Below, in pieces: positions 34,650 through 44,220 of a stretch of DNA of 64,000 nt; position 1 is the stretch's first letter; the number at the start of each line of letters is the position of its first letter. The DNA comes from DATAWK01 sp036267255. Lineage in GTDB: Bacteria > Acidobacteriota > Terriglobia > Terriglobales > Acidobacteriaceae. The stretch spans positions 1 through 64,000 of the forward strand of contig DATAWK010000036.1 of NCBI GenBank assembly GCA_036267255.1, in the 5' to 3' direction. The position numbers were made by a program, and so were the translations under genes. The notes below the pieces were generated by a model. It was not told the origin of the DNA and made no database searches. It saw only the letters and a program-made list of their open reading frames with translations.

Positions 34650-37148
34650 TTGACTTCTCCCCTCACCTTGCGCAAAGCTCCGTTTCTTGTAGGCGTATTT
34701 CTCCTAACATTTTCCTTACTAACGTTTCAGATTGTGCAAACGCGGATCCTATCGGTGATCGCGTGGTATTACATGGCTTTCTTTGCGATCAGCGTAGCCA
34801 TGCTGGGCATGACTGTTGGAGCCGTTTGGGTCTATCTGCACCGCGAGCGCATTGAGTCAGTCCCTCTGCCCGTGACCCTCACGAATTTCACGCTCGCCAC
34901 CGCAGTCGCCATGCCTGCGTCGATCATGGTGCAGTTTTGCCTCATCACCACAATTTCGCTTTCGCTCACCACGATCATTTCGTGGAGCATCTTGCTGGTC
35001 GCCATGGCTGCGCCCTATTTCTTCTCTGGCGTAGTCGTCAGCCTGGCGCTTACCCGCAGCCCCTTCCCCCCTGGCCAGGTCTATGGGATGGATTTGATTG
35101 GCGCTGCATTGGGATGCATGGGAGTCATCCTCGTCCTCAATGTCCTGGATGGCCCGACGGCTGTGATTGTCTCCGGTGTCGTATGCGGTCTATCCGCATT
35201 CGCCTTCACCTCCAGTGCCAATGCCGAAGATCAGCAGCGGTTGCAATCGGCTCCCTGGTGGCGTCGCCCGGCACCGGTCACCGCCGCTCTAATTGTTTTC
35301 GCTATTCTCAATTCCCTGGCGCCGGTCGGTGTTCGCCCGATTTTGGTCAAAAACCGATTCGAATTCTCCGGCCTCAAAGTATACGAAAAATGGAACTCTT
35401 ACTCCCGCATCATGGCTGAGCGGCCGCAGTTGCGCTTCCCCGATCTGTGGGGCGGCTCTCCCAAAATGCCTCCTGAGCTGCGCGCGATGCAGGCGCAATT
35501 GAATATTGACGGCGCCGCCGGCACGGAGATGCCGCACTATGACGGTACCCCCCAATCCATTTCCTATCTTCAATACGACCTGGTGGGATTGGCATATCGT
35601 CTTCCCGACATCCACAAAGCGGCAGTCGTCGGTGTCGGCGGAGGCCGCGACCTTTTGACCGCTCACTATTTTGGCGTGCCTGACATCACGGGTGTTGAAC
35701 TGAATCCTATCTTTATTAACCTGCTCACCAGAAACCCCTACTACAAGAACTTCAGCGACATAAGCGCTCTGCCAAATCTGAAGCTACACGTCGATGATGC
35801 TCGCAGCTGGTTTGCCAGTACGCACGAAAAATTCGACCTCGTGCAGATGAGCATGATCGATACCTGGGCGGCAACGGGTGCGGGCGCGTTCAGCCTCAGC
35901 GAAAACGGGCTCTACACGCTTGAGGGCTGGAAGGCATTCCTCCACTCTCTCAATGACGATGGAATCTTCACGGTGAGCCGCTGGTACAGCCCGGGCGATG
36001 TCAACGAAACAGGACGCATGATCGGTCTGGCTACAGCCGTCCTTCTGGATTCCGGCGCCAAAGATGTCCGTTCCCAGTTGTTCGTCGCAAATACGGGATA
36101 TATCGCGACCCTTGTACTGTCAAAGAAGCCCTTCACGCCACAACAGTTGAGCATCCTGCACGCCACGGTACGAGACCTCGACTTCAACGTACTCCTGGCC
36201 CCCGATCAACCTCCCCAATCTCCGCTTCTGCGCGCCATTGTTGATAGCCCGGATCGCGCTACATTGAATCGAGTGCTGGAGGGGACCTACCTCGACCTCA
36301 GCGTGCCGACCGACAATCGGCCATTTTTCTTCAACCAACTACGTTTCCGCAACATCCCAAGCGCTGCACTTCGCATGCTCCATGGGACTCTTAAGGTCGG
36401 CGTGATCCAAGGCAACTTGATCGCGTCCGGCGTGCTCGTCCTCATTCTCTTTCTCTCGATCATCGCGGTGATCCTCACGATACTTGTGCCTCTCAGGGGC
36501 GCGGCTCAGGAGTCTGCGATGTCGCTGGTCACAGTTGGCAGCTTGTATTTCTCGCTGATCGGCATGGGCTTCATGCTGGCCGAAATCGCGCTCCTCCAGC
36601 GCTTCAGTGTGTATTTGGGCCACCCGATTTACTCGCTGAGTGTGTGCCTCTTCAGCCTCATTCTGGCTTCCGGCCTGGGCAGTTTGACCTCCGACCGCCT
36701 CAAGTTAAACGCACGCTTCAAGCTGCTGCTATGGGGCAGTATCATCGTCGTCTACCTGGTGGGAATGGAGCAGGTTTTGCCCGCACTCCTCCAGTCCACC
36801 ACCGGGCAGCAACGTCTGGTGCGCATAGGAATCTCCCTGGCGGTCATCATGCCATTAGGATTTTTCCTCGGCTTCGCCTTTCCAACAGGATTGCGTCTGG
36901 TTGAAGTAGTGGACCGGCAACCTACACCCTGGTTCTGGGGCATCAACGGCGCAACGAGTGTTCTCGCATCTGTGCTTGCCGTCATGTTCAGCATGGCTTT
37001 AGGCATCAATGTGACCATGCTCTTATCCGCCGCCTGCTATCTCCTGCTGATCCCCACAAGCTTTGCCCTCCTGCGGATGGGACAACAGAGCACTGGCATA
37101 CCACTGCTCGCTCCGCGCATGCAGGAAACGATGACAGCGAAAAAGTGA
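34650..37148 (+). CDS. Large spermidine synthase-like membrane protein
   Basis: About 832 residues. The first 230 or so have about six helices (FLVGVFLLTFSLLTFQIVQ, YMAFFAISVAMLGMTVGAVWV and so on). The middle (about 300-570) is a methyltransferase-fold domain resembling polyamine aminopropyltransferases: VGVGGGRDLLTA, TGVELNPIFINLL, HVDDARSWF and SMIDTWAATGAGAFSLSENGLYTLEGW. Seven or eight more helices follow from about residue 605 (LLWGSIIVVYLVGMEQVLPALL). The active-site acid of soluble enzymes seems to correspond to M-S-M-I-D-T. TTG 34650 has GGAGG five bases upstream. The substrate is unknown, and it may not make polyamine. Confidence 0.8.
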   Translation: MTSPLTLRKAPFLVGVFLLTFSLLTFQIVQTRILSVIAWYYMAFFAISVAMLGMTVGAVWVYLHRERIESVPLPVTLTNFTLATAVAMPASIMVQFCLITTISLSLTTIISWSILLVAMAAPYFFSGVVVSLALTRSPFPPGQVYGMDLIGAALGCMGVILVLNVLDGPTAVIVSGVVCGLSAFAFTSSANAEDQQRLQSAPWWRRPAPVTAALIVFAILNSLAPVGVRPILVKNRFEFSGLKVYEKWNSYSRIMAERPQLRFPDLWGGSPKMPPELRAMQAQLNIDGAAGTEMPHYDGTPQSISYLQYDLVGLAYRLPDIHKAAVVGVGGGRDLLTAHYFGVPDITGVELNPIFINLLTRNPYYKNFSDISALPNLKLHVDDARSWFASTHEKFDLVQMSMIDTWAATGAGAFSLSENGLYTLEGWKAFLHSLNDDGIFTVSRWYSPGDVNETGRMIGLATAVLLDSGAKDVRSQLFVANTGYIATLVLSKKPFTPQQLSILHATVRDLDFNVLLAPDQPPQSPLLRAIVDSPDRATLNRVLEGTYLDLSVPTDNRPFFFNQLRFRNIPSAALRMLHGTLKVGVIQGNLIASGVLVLILFLSIIAVILTILVPLRGAAQESAMSLVTVGSLYFSLIGMGFMLAEIALLQRFSVYLGHPIYSLSVCLFSLILASGLGSLTSDRLKLNARFKLLLWGSIIVVYLVGMEQVLPALLQSTTGQQRLVRIGISLAVIMPLGFFLGFAFPTGLRLVEVVDRQPTPWFWGINGATSVLASVLAVMFSMALGINVTMLLSAACYLLLIPTSFALLRMGQQSTGIPLLAPRMQETMTAKK

Positions 37149-37440
37149 GCCTTGGTAGCGAACTTACAGACTGGAACCATGGGTCTGGGAGTAAACAATT
37201 GCACATGGGCTGCGACCGTTGGCTTCATACACCAAAAGTCGTCCCATGAAGCCCCGTGGAACTATGCTTAGGGAAAACTTCGCAAATTCAACCCACCGCG
37301 CAAAGCCGAGATGTGCCTACGGAATCCGTGGAAATCGTTGATTTATATGGGCCAAAAAAAGTGTGTGGCGCAATGCCCGGCAGAGATAGGTAGATTGAAG
37401 GTAATATGAGTGCAATTCACTAATATTTTACTGAAACCAC
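37149..37440. other. Intergenic DNA upstream of the groESL promoter
   Basis: No coding frame was recognised. The base composition is A/T-richer from about 37350. AGTG-CAATT-CACT, near 37409, is a small palindrome without a known match. Confidence 0.4.
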
Positions 37441-37470
37441 TTGACAATGGTCTTCCCGAATGCGTACTCT
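37441..37470 (+). promoter_or_regulatory. Sigma-70-type promoter of groESL
   Basis: TTGACA at 37441-37446 and TACTCT at 37465-37470 are 18 bases apart. The CIRCE element follows immediately and overlaps the probable transcription start. Confidence 0.75.
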
Positions 37471-37495
37471 AGCACTCGGATGGCAGGAGTGCTAA
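37469..37495. promoter_or_regulatory. CIRCE operator (HrcA binding site)
   Basis: TAGCACTC, nine bases and GAGTGCTA form the perfect inverted repeat of CIRCE, whose consensus is TTAGCACTC-N9-GAGTGCTAA; here the outer left T is C. HrcA bound here represses groESL until heat shock. hrcA is not in the window. Confidence 0.95.
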
Positions 37496-37595
37496 CACCG
37501 TCTTTCCTGCTCTTACCCAAAGCATTTTGTTTCTATCCAAATGAAAGTTCGCAGGCATCTGTCTGCAATCTGTGCAATCAAGGAGAAGTAACGCT

Positions 37596-37916
37596 ATGGC
37601 ATCTACGAAAACAAGTGTAACCACCTCTCTAACACCGCTGCATGACCGTCTTTTGGTTCGGCGCGTGGAAGAGGGCGAGACCGTACGGGGCGGCATCATC
37701 ATCCCGGACTCCGCAAAAGAAAAGCCGCAGGAAGGCGAAGTGATCGCCGTCGGCAAGGGCAAGTCGAACGATGAGGGCAAGGTGTTTCCGCTGGATGTGA
37801 AGGCGGGCGACCGTATCCTGTTCGGCAAGTATTCCGGCAACGAGATCAAGATCGATGGTGAGGAATTTCTCATCATGCGCGAAGAAGAAGTCCTGGGCAT
37901 TCTGGCCAAGAAGTAA
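37596..37916 (+). CDS. groES: Co-chaperonin GroES
   Basis: 106 residues. LTPLHDRLLVRRVEEGETVRGGIIIPDSAKEKPQEGEV is the family hallmark, with the mobile loop GIIIPDSA, and IGKGKSN-type roof residues. About nine extra residues precede the usual MxxxLKPLHDR start. It caps the GroEL ring. AGGAGA is nine bases before ATG 37596. The promoter and CIRCE site are 100-150 bases upstream, so it heads the heat-shock operon with groEL. Confidence 0.97.
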   Translation: MASTKTSVTTSLTPLHDRLLVRRVEEGETVRGGIIIPDSAKEKPQEGEVIAVGKGKSNDEGKVFPLDVKAGDRILFGKYSGNEIKIDGEEFLIMREEEVLGILAKK

Positions 37917-38006
37917 GCGAACCGCTATTACGCTGTTCGCTTTTTTACTGCGCCAAAGGTCCGGCAACAGATTTCATCACGTTTTGAGTTTGAGGAGATA
38001 TACGAA

Positions 38007-39674
38007 ATGGCTAAGCAGATTCTGCATGGAGAAGATTCGCGTCAGGCTATTCTGCGCGGCGTAAATACGCTGGCGGATGCCGTGAAGGTGACGCTTGGGC
38101 CGAAGGGCCGCAACGTTGTCATCGAAAAGAAGTTTGGTTCCCCGACGATCACCAAGGACGGTGTGACGGTGGCCAAAGAGATCGAGCTCGGCAACGCGCT
38201 CGAAAACATGGGCGCACAGATGGTGCGCGAGGTTGCATCGAAGACCTCCGACGTGGCTGGTGACGGCACGACGACCGCAACCGTGCTGGCACAGGCGATC
38301 TATCGCGAAGGCGTCAAGACCGTAGCTGCCGGCGCCAACCCGATGGCGCTGAAGCGCGGCATCGACAAGGCTGTGGAGAAGATTGTCGGCAAGCGCGACA
38401 AGGAAGGTGCGTTTGAGCACACCGGCGCACTGGGCAAGTTTTCCAAGCCCGTCTCCGGCGACATGATTGCCCAGGTGGGAACCATCTCCGCCAATGGCGA
38501 TCATGAAATCGGCCAGATCATCGCGCAGGCGATGGAGAAGGTCGGCAAGGATGGCGTCATCACCGTCGAAGAATCGAAGACGATGCAGACCCACCTGGAA
38601 ACCGTCGACGGTATGCAGTTCGATCGCGGCTACCTGAGCCCGTATTTCGTTACCGATCCGGACCGCATGGAAGTTGCACTCGAAGATGCCTACATTCTGA
38701 TCCACGAGAAGAAGATCAGCTCCATGAAAGATCTGCTTCCCTTGCTGGAACAGGTTGCCCGCAATGCCAAGCCGCTGGTCATCATCGCAGAAGATGTCGA
38801 TGGGGAAGCACTGGCAACGCTGGTGGTCAACAAACTGCGTGGCACGCTGAACGTGGCTGCTGTCAAGGCTCCGGGCTTTGGCGATCGCCGCAAGGCCATG
38901 CTGGAAGACATTGCCAAGCTGACCGGCGGACGCGCCATCACCGAAGAACTCGGCATCAAGCTGGAGAGCGTGAAGCTGGAAGACCTGGGCCGCGCCAAGC
39001 GCATCACCATCGACAAGGACAACACGACCATCGTCGACGGTGCGGGCAAGGCAGAGGACATTCAGGGCCGCGTCAAGGAAATCCGCAATCAGATTGAAAA
39101 GACCACGTCCGACTATGACCGCGAGAAGTTGCAGGAGCGGTTGGCCAAGCTGGTGGGCGGCGTTGCCGTCATCAAGGTGGGTGCAGCAACCGAAACCGAG
39201 ATGAAGGAAAAGAAGGCGCGCGTGGAAGATGCAATGCACGCAACCCGTGCCGCTGTCGAAGAAGGCATCGTCCCGGGTGGTGGTGTAGCTCTGGTACGCA
39301 GTGCGAAGGAAGTTGAGGATCTGATCAAGACCCTCGAAGGCGACGAGAAGATCGGCGCCCAGATCGTTCGCCGCGCCATCGAAGAGCCGCTGCGCCAGAT
39401 CGTCGGCAATGCCGGTGAAGAAGGTGCTGTGGTTGTGGGCAAGATTCTTGAGAACAAGGATCCCCACTTCGGCTACAACGCCGCAAGCAACCACTTCGAA
39501 GACCTGGTGAAAGCCGGTGTCATCGATCCAACCAAGGTAACGCGCACCGCGCTACAGAATGCAGCTTCGATCGCCGGCCTGATGCTGACGACCGAAGCCA
39601 TGGTTTCCGAGATTCCGGAGAAGAAGGAAGCAGCTCCGGCAGGCGGCGGCCACGGCATGGAAGGCATGTACTAA
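38007..39674 (+). CDS. groEL: Chaperonin GroEL
   Basis: 555 residues. AKQILHGEDSRQAILRGVNTLADAVKVTLGPKGRNVV, then GDGTTTATVLAQAI (ATP site), GFGDRRKAMLEDIAKLTGG and VEEGIVPGGGVAL. The C-terminus GGGHGMEGMY is a shortened Gly/Met tail. An insert KRDKEGAFEHTG at about residues 131-142 is longer than in E. coli. It folds proteins inside the double ring with GroES. AGGAG precedes the ATG. Its stop lies 24 bases before a strong terminator. Confidence 0.98.
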   Translation: MAKQILHGEDSRQAILRGVNTLADAVKVTLGPKGRNVVIEKKFGSPTITKDGVTVAKEIELGNALENMGAQMVREVASKTSDVAGDGTTTATVLAQAIYREGVKTVAAGANPMALKRGIDKAVEKIVGKRDKEGAFEHTGALGKFSKPVSGDMIAQVGTISANGDHEIGQIIAQAMEKVGKDGVITVEESKTMQTHLETVDGMQFDRGYLSPYFVTDPDRMEVALEDAYILIHEKKISSMKDLLPLLEQVARNAKPLVIIAEDVDGEALATLVVNKLRGTLNVAAVKAPGFGDRRKAMLEDIAKLTGGRAITEELGIKLESVKLEDLGRAKRITIDKDNTTIVDGAGKAEDIQGRVKEIRNQIEKTTSDYDREKLQERLAKLVGGVAVIKVGAATETEMKEKKARVEDAMHATRAAVEEGIVPGGGVALVRSAKEVEDLIKTLEGDEKIGAQIVRRAIEEPLRQIVGNAGEEGAVVVGKILENKDPHFGYNAASNHFEDLVKAGVIDPTKVTRTALQNAASIAGLMLTTEAMVSEIPEKKEAAPAGGGHGMEGMY

Positions 39675-39698
39675 ACAATCGTAGTACGCAATAACTCA

Positions 39699-39735
39699 AA
39701 CCGCTCCGCGAGAATTTTCGCGGAGCGGTTTTTTT
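39699..39735 (+). terminator. Rho-independent terminator of groESL
   Basis: AACCGCTCCGCGA (39699-39711) pairs with TCGCGGAGCGGTT (39718-39730) over 13 bp and is followed by a T-run. It may serve both strands weakly. Confidence 0.93.
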
Positions 39736-39747
39736 GCTGCGTAGAAA

Positions 39748-40044
39748 TCAGCGAGCTGTAGCGTTGCGGAAGGTCTGGTTGTATCCGCGACGGAAACCGT
39801 CCCGATAGTCATGAACTGGCTGTCCCGGAGGAACAGGCGGCGTGCGGAAGCGACGATGCCGGCTGATATCCGGCGCTAATCCATTGGCGAGATCCCGCCG
39901 CGCTGCGTCCACTCCGTCATGAAATCCTTGCTGAGCGATTTGTGCCGGTGGTGGTGGTGGGTAATACGGCTGCGGATGCGCGCAACCGCTGATCGCGAGC
40001 GCAAAAAAAGGTACAGCAGCCAATGCCAGCAATTTCTTTTGCAT
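39748..40044 (-). CDS. Small Pro-rich lipoprotein
   Basis: 98 residues. The signal peptide ends in a lipobox (LAISGC, Cys21), followed by HPQPYYPPPPPAQIAQQGFHDGVDAARRD. The second half (HRRFRTPPVPPGQPVHDYRDGFRRGYNQTF) repeats the G-F-x-D-G pattern seen as G-Y-x-x-(T/G)-F. Two similar G-(F/Y)-(H/R)-(D/R)-G motifs suggest a small repeat module found in periplasmic lipoproteins. ATG 40044 has GAGGG upstream. It is convergent with groEL and needs its own terminator. Confidence 0.7.
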   Translation of the reverse strand: MQKKLLALAAVPFFALAISGCAHPQPYYPPPPPAQIAQQGFHDGVDAARRDLANGLAPDISRHRRFRTPPVPPGQPVHDYRDGFRRGYNQTFRNATAR

Positions 40045-40139
40045 GATGGAGCCCTCGTTGTTTTTTGTCTCGTCTGCAAACAAGCGACGCATGCACAAGA
40101 GAACACGGCGCTCACGACAGAGTTGCGCGGAACGCTGGT

Positions 40140-41705
40140 CTACTTTTTCAGGTTCAGTCCAAATTTTGGACTGGATTGTGTGCCGGTAATTTTGATGGGA
40201 ACGTCTGTGCCCGCGCCATTTTTGTGGAAGAGCGGATCCAGCGGCTTTAGCAGGAGGGATTTCATGCCGGTCATGGTCTGCGATACTTTCGCCTGCAGCA
40301 GCGCGTGGCCTTGCAGATCAAGCTGTCGTCCATCCAGCGAATACGTTCCGTTCAGATTCACCTGCAATCCCGGAGCCTGATACTGGAGGGGTTGCAGCGT
40401 CAGCATACTTTTCTTAAGCGTGAAACTACCACCCAGCTGGGAACTTACGTCGGGATTGTTCGGCAGCTTCGCTTCTTTTGCTCTTCCCTGCGCGCGCAGG
40501 CTGAGATCGTCGATCTTCTCCTGCGTCTGAGGATTGTTGAAATGCACCTTTGTGGTTTGGAAATTACCCTGCAGCGTAATTCTGTTGAGGACATTTTCCT
40601 TGCCGGGTTCCAGATCGAATTTCGTTGTAAGGTGCACGTCTCCTGTAACCAGGGGCGGTTCGGTTTTTACGGCAAGCTGCAGCAAGTCCTCCAGCTTTCC
40701 CTGGTCCATCTGCACGTTCAGCAGGACGCGATGTCCTTGCACCGCTGGAACACGAACGACTTCTCCATAGGCGACAAACGAGGAGTGCAGAAACTGCGCG
40801 TGGACTGGCTGAAGATATGTGTCGCCCGAGGTGCCATCGACGATGGCGTGAAACTGCGTCTTGAGGTCGACCGGGTGATTGCTGCCGGTGAGGCGGAAAT
40901 CCGGCGTGTCCGTGATTCCATCGCATTCAATATTGTCCAGCGTGCCTTTGAATTCTCCAACCGACGAGAGAATACCCGCGATTCCTTTGAACATGCCAAG
41001 GTCTGCATTCTGAAAAGAATAGTGGCCCGCTACAGGCAACGCGCGGGGATACACGGCGTTCCATGGCCCTACCGTGCCGGTTGAGTCGATATCGCCAATG
41101 GGTTTGGGATTCACAAGCTGTGCGCTGTAATGCATGGGACGATCCGGCGCCACACCTGTCAACACCAGGCTGTGAATCTGAAAAACAAGCGGCACCTTAC
41201 CCGGCTTATTGGTCAGCAGGTGCAGGTTGGCATCATCGCACTCAATGCGATCGATATAGAATCGCGTGTTGTGGAAGCGGCCTTTTTTATGCGGCAACTG
41301 GTTGCGCACATCTTTGGGCGGGAAGTTGATTTCCAAACCCTGCACATGAACCACGCCAATATGCGGCGTAAGACGAATCACATCGTGCCACGCCACGTGA
41401 CAACGAAAACTTTGCAGCGCAATGACAGGAGGATATTCCGGCAATGCTATGGGTTGGATGCGCAAATCCTTCCCGGTAATATCGAAACCATGCTGGACCG
41501 AAACATCGAAGGAACCGAGCGTTACGTTGCTTTCAAATTGCCGCGAGAGCGACTTGGTAATCTGCGCACGTAAAAATGGTTCGGCATATTTGGCAGCGAG
41601 TATCCAGACGGTAATTGCACTGATCCCGAACAGCACGACTGCTACGCCCAAAACCCACAGCACAATCCGCTTGACGTGAGAGCGGTGTGGCATCGTATCT
41701 GGCAT
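40140..41705 (-). CDS. AsmA-like envelope protein
   Basis: About 521 residues. One N-terminal transmembrane helix (IVLWVLGVAVVLFGISAITVWILAA) is followed by a long beta-rich periplasmic region. The segments FLRAQITKSLSRQFESNVTLGSFDVSVQHGFDITGKDLRIQ and MQVNLNGTYSLDGRQLDLQGHALL are typical of AsmA/YhjG/DUF3971-like bridge proteins thought to carry phospholipids between membranes. ATG 41705 is used; a longer TTG start at 41732 is possible. It is on the same strand as the GH20 gene, 146 bases downstream of it. Confidence 0.75.
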   Translation of the reverse strand: MPDTMPHRSHVKRIVLWVLGVAVVLFGISAITVWILAAKYAEPFLRAQITKSLSRQFESNVTLGSFDVSVQHGFDITGKDLRIQPIALPEYPPVIALQSFRCHVAWHDVIRLTPHIGVVHVQGLEINFPPKDVRNQLPHKKGRFHNTRFYIDRIECDDANLHLLTNKPGKVPLVFQIHSLVLTGVAPDRPMHYSAQLVNPKPIGDIDSTGTVGPWNAVYPRALPVAGHYSFQNADLGMFKGIAGILSSVGEFKGTLDNIECDGITDTPDFRLTGSNHPVDLKTQFHAIVDGTSGDTYLQPVHAQFLHSSFVAYGEVVRVPAVQGHRVLLNVQMDQGKLEDLLQLAVKTEPPLVTGDVHLTTKFDLEPGKENVLNRITLQGNFQTTKVHFNNPQTQEKIDDLSLRAQGRAKEAKLPNNPDVSSQLGGSFTLKKSMLTLQPLQYQAPGLQVNLNGTYSLDGRQLDLQGHALLQAKVSQTMTGMKSLLLKPLDPLFHKNGAGTDVPIKITGTQSSPKFGLNLKK

Positions 41706-41851
41706 ATCGTTCGTCTTGCTATCGTTGGGCAAGGAGCTTTCGTGACCTGCTTAGTAGGATGCATGCAAATAGAAATTCGCATGCATCCGGATCAGATATT
41801 TATCCATGCAGGCCAAAGAGCGCCATACGACTGCCGTTCTCTCATGGTTCG

Positions 41852-43966
41852 CTATGGAGTTGGCGTGGCCGCTGCCGGCAACGTTGGCAGACCAAGCTCC
41901 TGTGCTGTCGGAAAGACATGGGTCTGGTGGTACTGTTCGGCTGCTACGCGGAACATCTGGCGGCGCTGAATCCAAAGCTGCATGCTCATGTCGTATTGGA
42001 TCATCACATTGTCGAGCCAATAGGGACGATTTTCCTTGAGCCACGCGGCCTTGTATTGATCGCGAATCAAACCATATCCATCGCGCAGGTCATTGCACTG
42101 GGAATAGATCCCGTAAATGCCGGAGTGCGATTGACTGATGCCGTTGTACTCTTCGAGCATTTCCTGCGCCTGCTGAAATTTTTGCCCGATAAAGTCGATG
42201 CGGCGCGCTCCGAGCTCCATCGCGTCCAGCGCTTCGACATTCTTAATGTTTTTTTGCGCTTTCGCATGCTCGATCCGAATGATGGCATCCTCAGCCTGTA
42301 TGCGCAGATCGTGCGCCACGGGAAGGATCTTGGCGGAGACCTGCTGCCCTTCCTTACTCCATGGATCCATCCAGAAAAGATTGTCGCTGGCATCGTCTAG
42401 GCCAGCTTTATCCAATGTTTGATGTGCCTCCATCAAATCCAACTGCGCCTGATTTACATCTCCGGTGGTGTCGTTATGAAATACCTGGCCGTAGCTTTGC
42501 TGAAATTGAGGAATGCTGCTTTTGCCGGACTGCCAGCCTGCGGCAGCTCCAAACAGAACGCCGTACCAATCCTGCGCGAACAGGCCTTCTCCATCGTCAT
42601 TCCATACCGTGTTGAGTTCGCCGACGGAGCCCAGCCGTTGTCCGTCCGCTACAAAGCCCTGGATATTCAGCAGGCCTGCATTGCTGTTCGGATACACGCG
42701 GCTCCAGTTATTGATGCCGGGCGCAACCCACGTCTCCATGCCTGCATCCGTGAACGGTTTGATCCAGCGATCGAAGCCTTCGGGGTGGGGTGAATATTCC
42801 CATGCCACCGCAATCATGTCTTTGGGCAGTGTCTTCACCAGATCCGGAGAATTCATGGCAATGTCGCCCCAGAAGAGCACGCGCTTGTGCAGGGGCTGCA
42901 GCGTTGTGTAAATCTGGCGGAGAAAGTCGATGTAGACTTTGCCGAGTCCCTGCTGCTGGACTGCGGCTTTCGTCTGTCCGCGACCGAGATCGGAGGTCTC
43001 ATCGGCGCCGATGTGGATGAAAGGGCCGGGGAACATCTGCGCAATCTGGGTGAACCACTGGTCGATCAGTTGCAGCGAGCCGGGCTGTCCGGGAGCCAGC
43101 ACTGCACCGTGCGGCGTTTCCGCCAGATTGGCATATTTCTCATAGATCAAGGTGTGATGCAGATGCCCGAAGGCTTCCTGCTCCGGAATGATGGTGATGT
43201 GATATTGCTGCGCGTACTGGACCAGCGCCTCGACATCGGCACGCGTCATGGCTCCCCCGGGAGGCGCAGCCAGCGGGTCGTCAGCATAACGCAGCGTGTT
43301 CTCGAAGTACGGTGAGTAGAGATTGATCTTGTAGGATGCCAGCGTTCGAATCTGCTTCTTCTGATACTCCAGCGTTGGCACGGGACCGCGCGAGAGATCA
43401 TCGTCCAGGCCGCGATATTTCATTGCGGGCCAATCGCGAATGGTCACCTTCTGCAAGGAAAGCGCGCTTCCCTGCCCTGTGAGCAATTGCTTGATGGTCT
43501 GCGCTCCGTAAAAAATTCCTGCAGGTGTAGCGGCAATGTCGTAGAGCGTGTTTCCATCCGTGGCGAGAATATATCCTTCGTCATGCATGGCGGGCGTAAA
43601 GACAAGCTGCTGCTTCGCAAGAATGGACGAGGCTTTTTTCGCGTCGAGACGAAGCAGTTCGATCGTCACTTTCCCTTTTCCATTTACATGGCAGTCGATC
43701 CCGCGTTTCTGGAATGCATCGGCAATATTCTGCGCTGCAAATTTATCCTCGGCATCGCTGGACGACTTGATGGCAACGCTTGCCTGCAATGGAAAGGCGC
43801 CTGTGACCTTCACTTCCCGCGGCATGGGCAGCAACGGCAGGTTGCTTGTTGTTGCTGCGGTGGAAGAGGCAGCGGTTTGTGCTGGAGCCGAAAAAACGAA
43901 AATGCAGGAAAGGAACAGAAGCGCACTCAACAGGATGGAGCAACGCCGACACGCAGAACAGAACAT
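41852..43966 (-). CDS. Secreted beta-N-acetylhexosaminidase, GH20
   Basis: 704 residues. Signal peptide (SILLSALLFLSCIFVFSAPAQ), an N-terminal alpha/beta domain with GxxxxxGAQTIKQLL (about 30-160), and the TIM barrel. The catalytic Asp-Glu pair lies in FIHIGADETSDLG, with the usual WGD-like and W-E-Y motifs (AVAWEYSPHPEGFD) following. It releases terminal N-acetylglucosamine from chitin or peptidoglycan fragments. GAGG precedes ATG 43966. It is divergent from the sugar kinase gene, and the 254 bases between them must hold both promoters. Confidence 0.93.
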   Translation of the reverse strand: MFCSACRRCSILLSALLFLSCIFVFSAPAQTAASSTAATTSNLPLLPMPREVKVTGAFPLQASVAIKSSSDAEDKFAAQNIADAFQKRGIDCHVNGKGKVTIELLRLDAKKASSILAKQQLVFTPAMHDEGYILATDGNTLYDIAATPAGIFYGAQTIKQLLTGQGSALSLQKVTIRDWPAMKYRGLDDDLSRGPVPTLEYQKKQIRTLASYKINLYSPYFENTLRYADDPLAAPPGGAMTRADVEALVQYAQQYHITIIPEQEAFGHLHHTLIYEKYANLAETPHGAVLAPGQPGSLQLIDQWFTQIAQMFPGPFIHIGADETSDLGRGQTKAAVQQQGLGKVYIDFLRQIYTTLQPLHKRVLFWGDIAMNSPDLVKTLPKDMIAVAWEYSPHPEGFDRWIKPFTDAGMETWVAPGINNWSRVYPNSNAGLLNIQGFVADGQRLGSVGELNTVWNDDGEGLFAQDWYGVLFGAAAGWQSGKSSIPQFQQSYGQVFHNDTTGDVNQAQLDLMEAHQTLDKAGLDDASDNLFWMDPWSKEGQQVSAKILPVAHDLRIQAEDAIIRIEHAKAQKNIKNVEALDAMELGARRIDFIGQKFQQAQEMLEEYNGISQSHSGIYGIYSQCNDLRDGYGLIRDQYKAAWLKENRPYWLDNVMIQYDMSMQLWIQRRQMFRVAAEQYHQTHVFPTAQELGLPTLPAAATPTP

Positions 43967-44220
43967 CCAGAACACCTCGACAGATAAGATCAGTACAAGT
44001 GCGATCGATATTGGTGCGATTCGTGAAGATGCGCATAAGGCAGATGCATTCCCTTGCGATCCAACCAAACACAGCACGCATTCACGCAGGCAGAGTGTTA
44101 CACATGCAGTATAGTCAGGTAGACAGTTTCCCTGCAGAAGAATGTTGTACGGAGTATCCAAAAGATCGTTGGCAACGCCATGCGTTTTGTGTGTGAATGC
44201 TGTTCGATCGCTGAATTTTT

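Noticed and set aside
37977..39494. 505-codon minus-strand open frame opposite groEL
   Set aside because: It exists because of GroEL codon bias. It has no recognisable domain.
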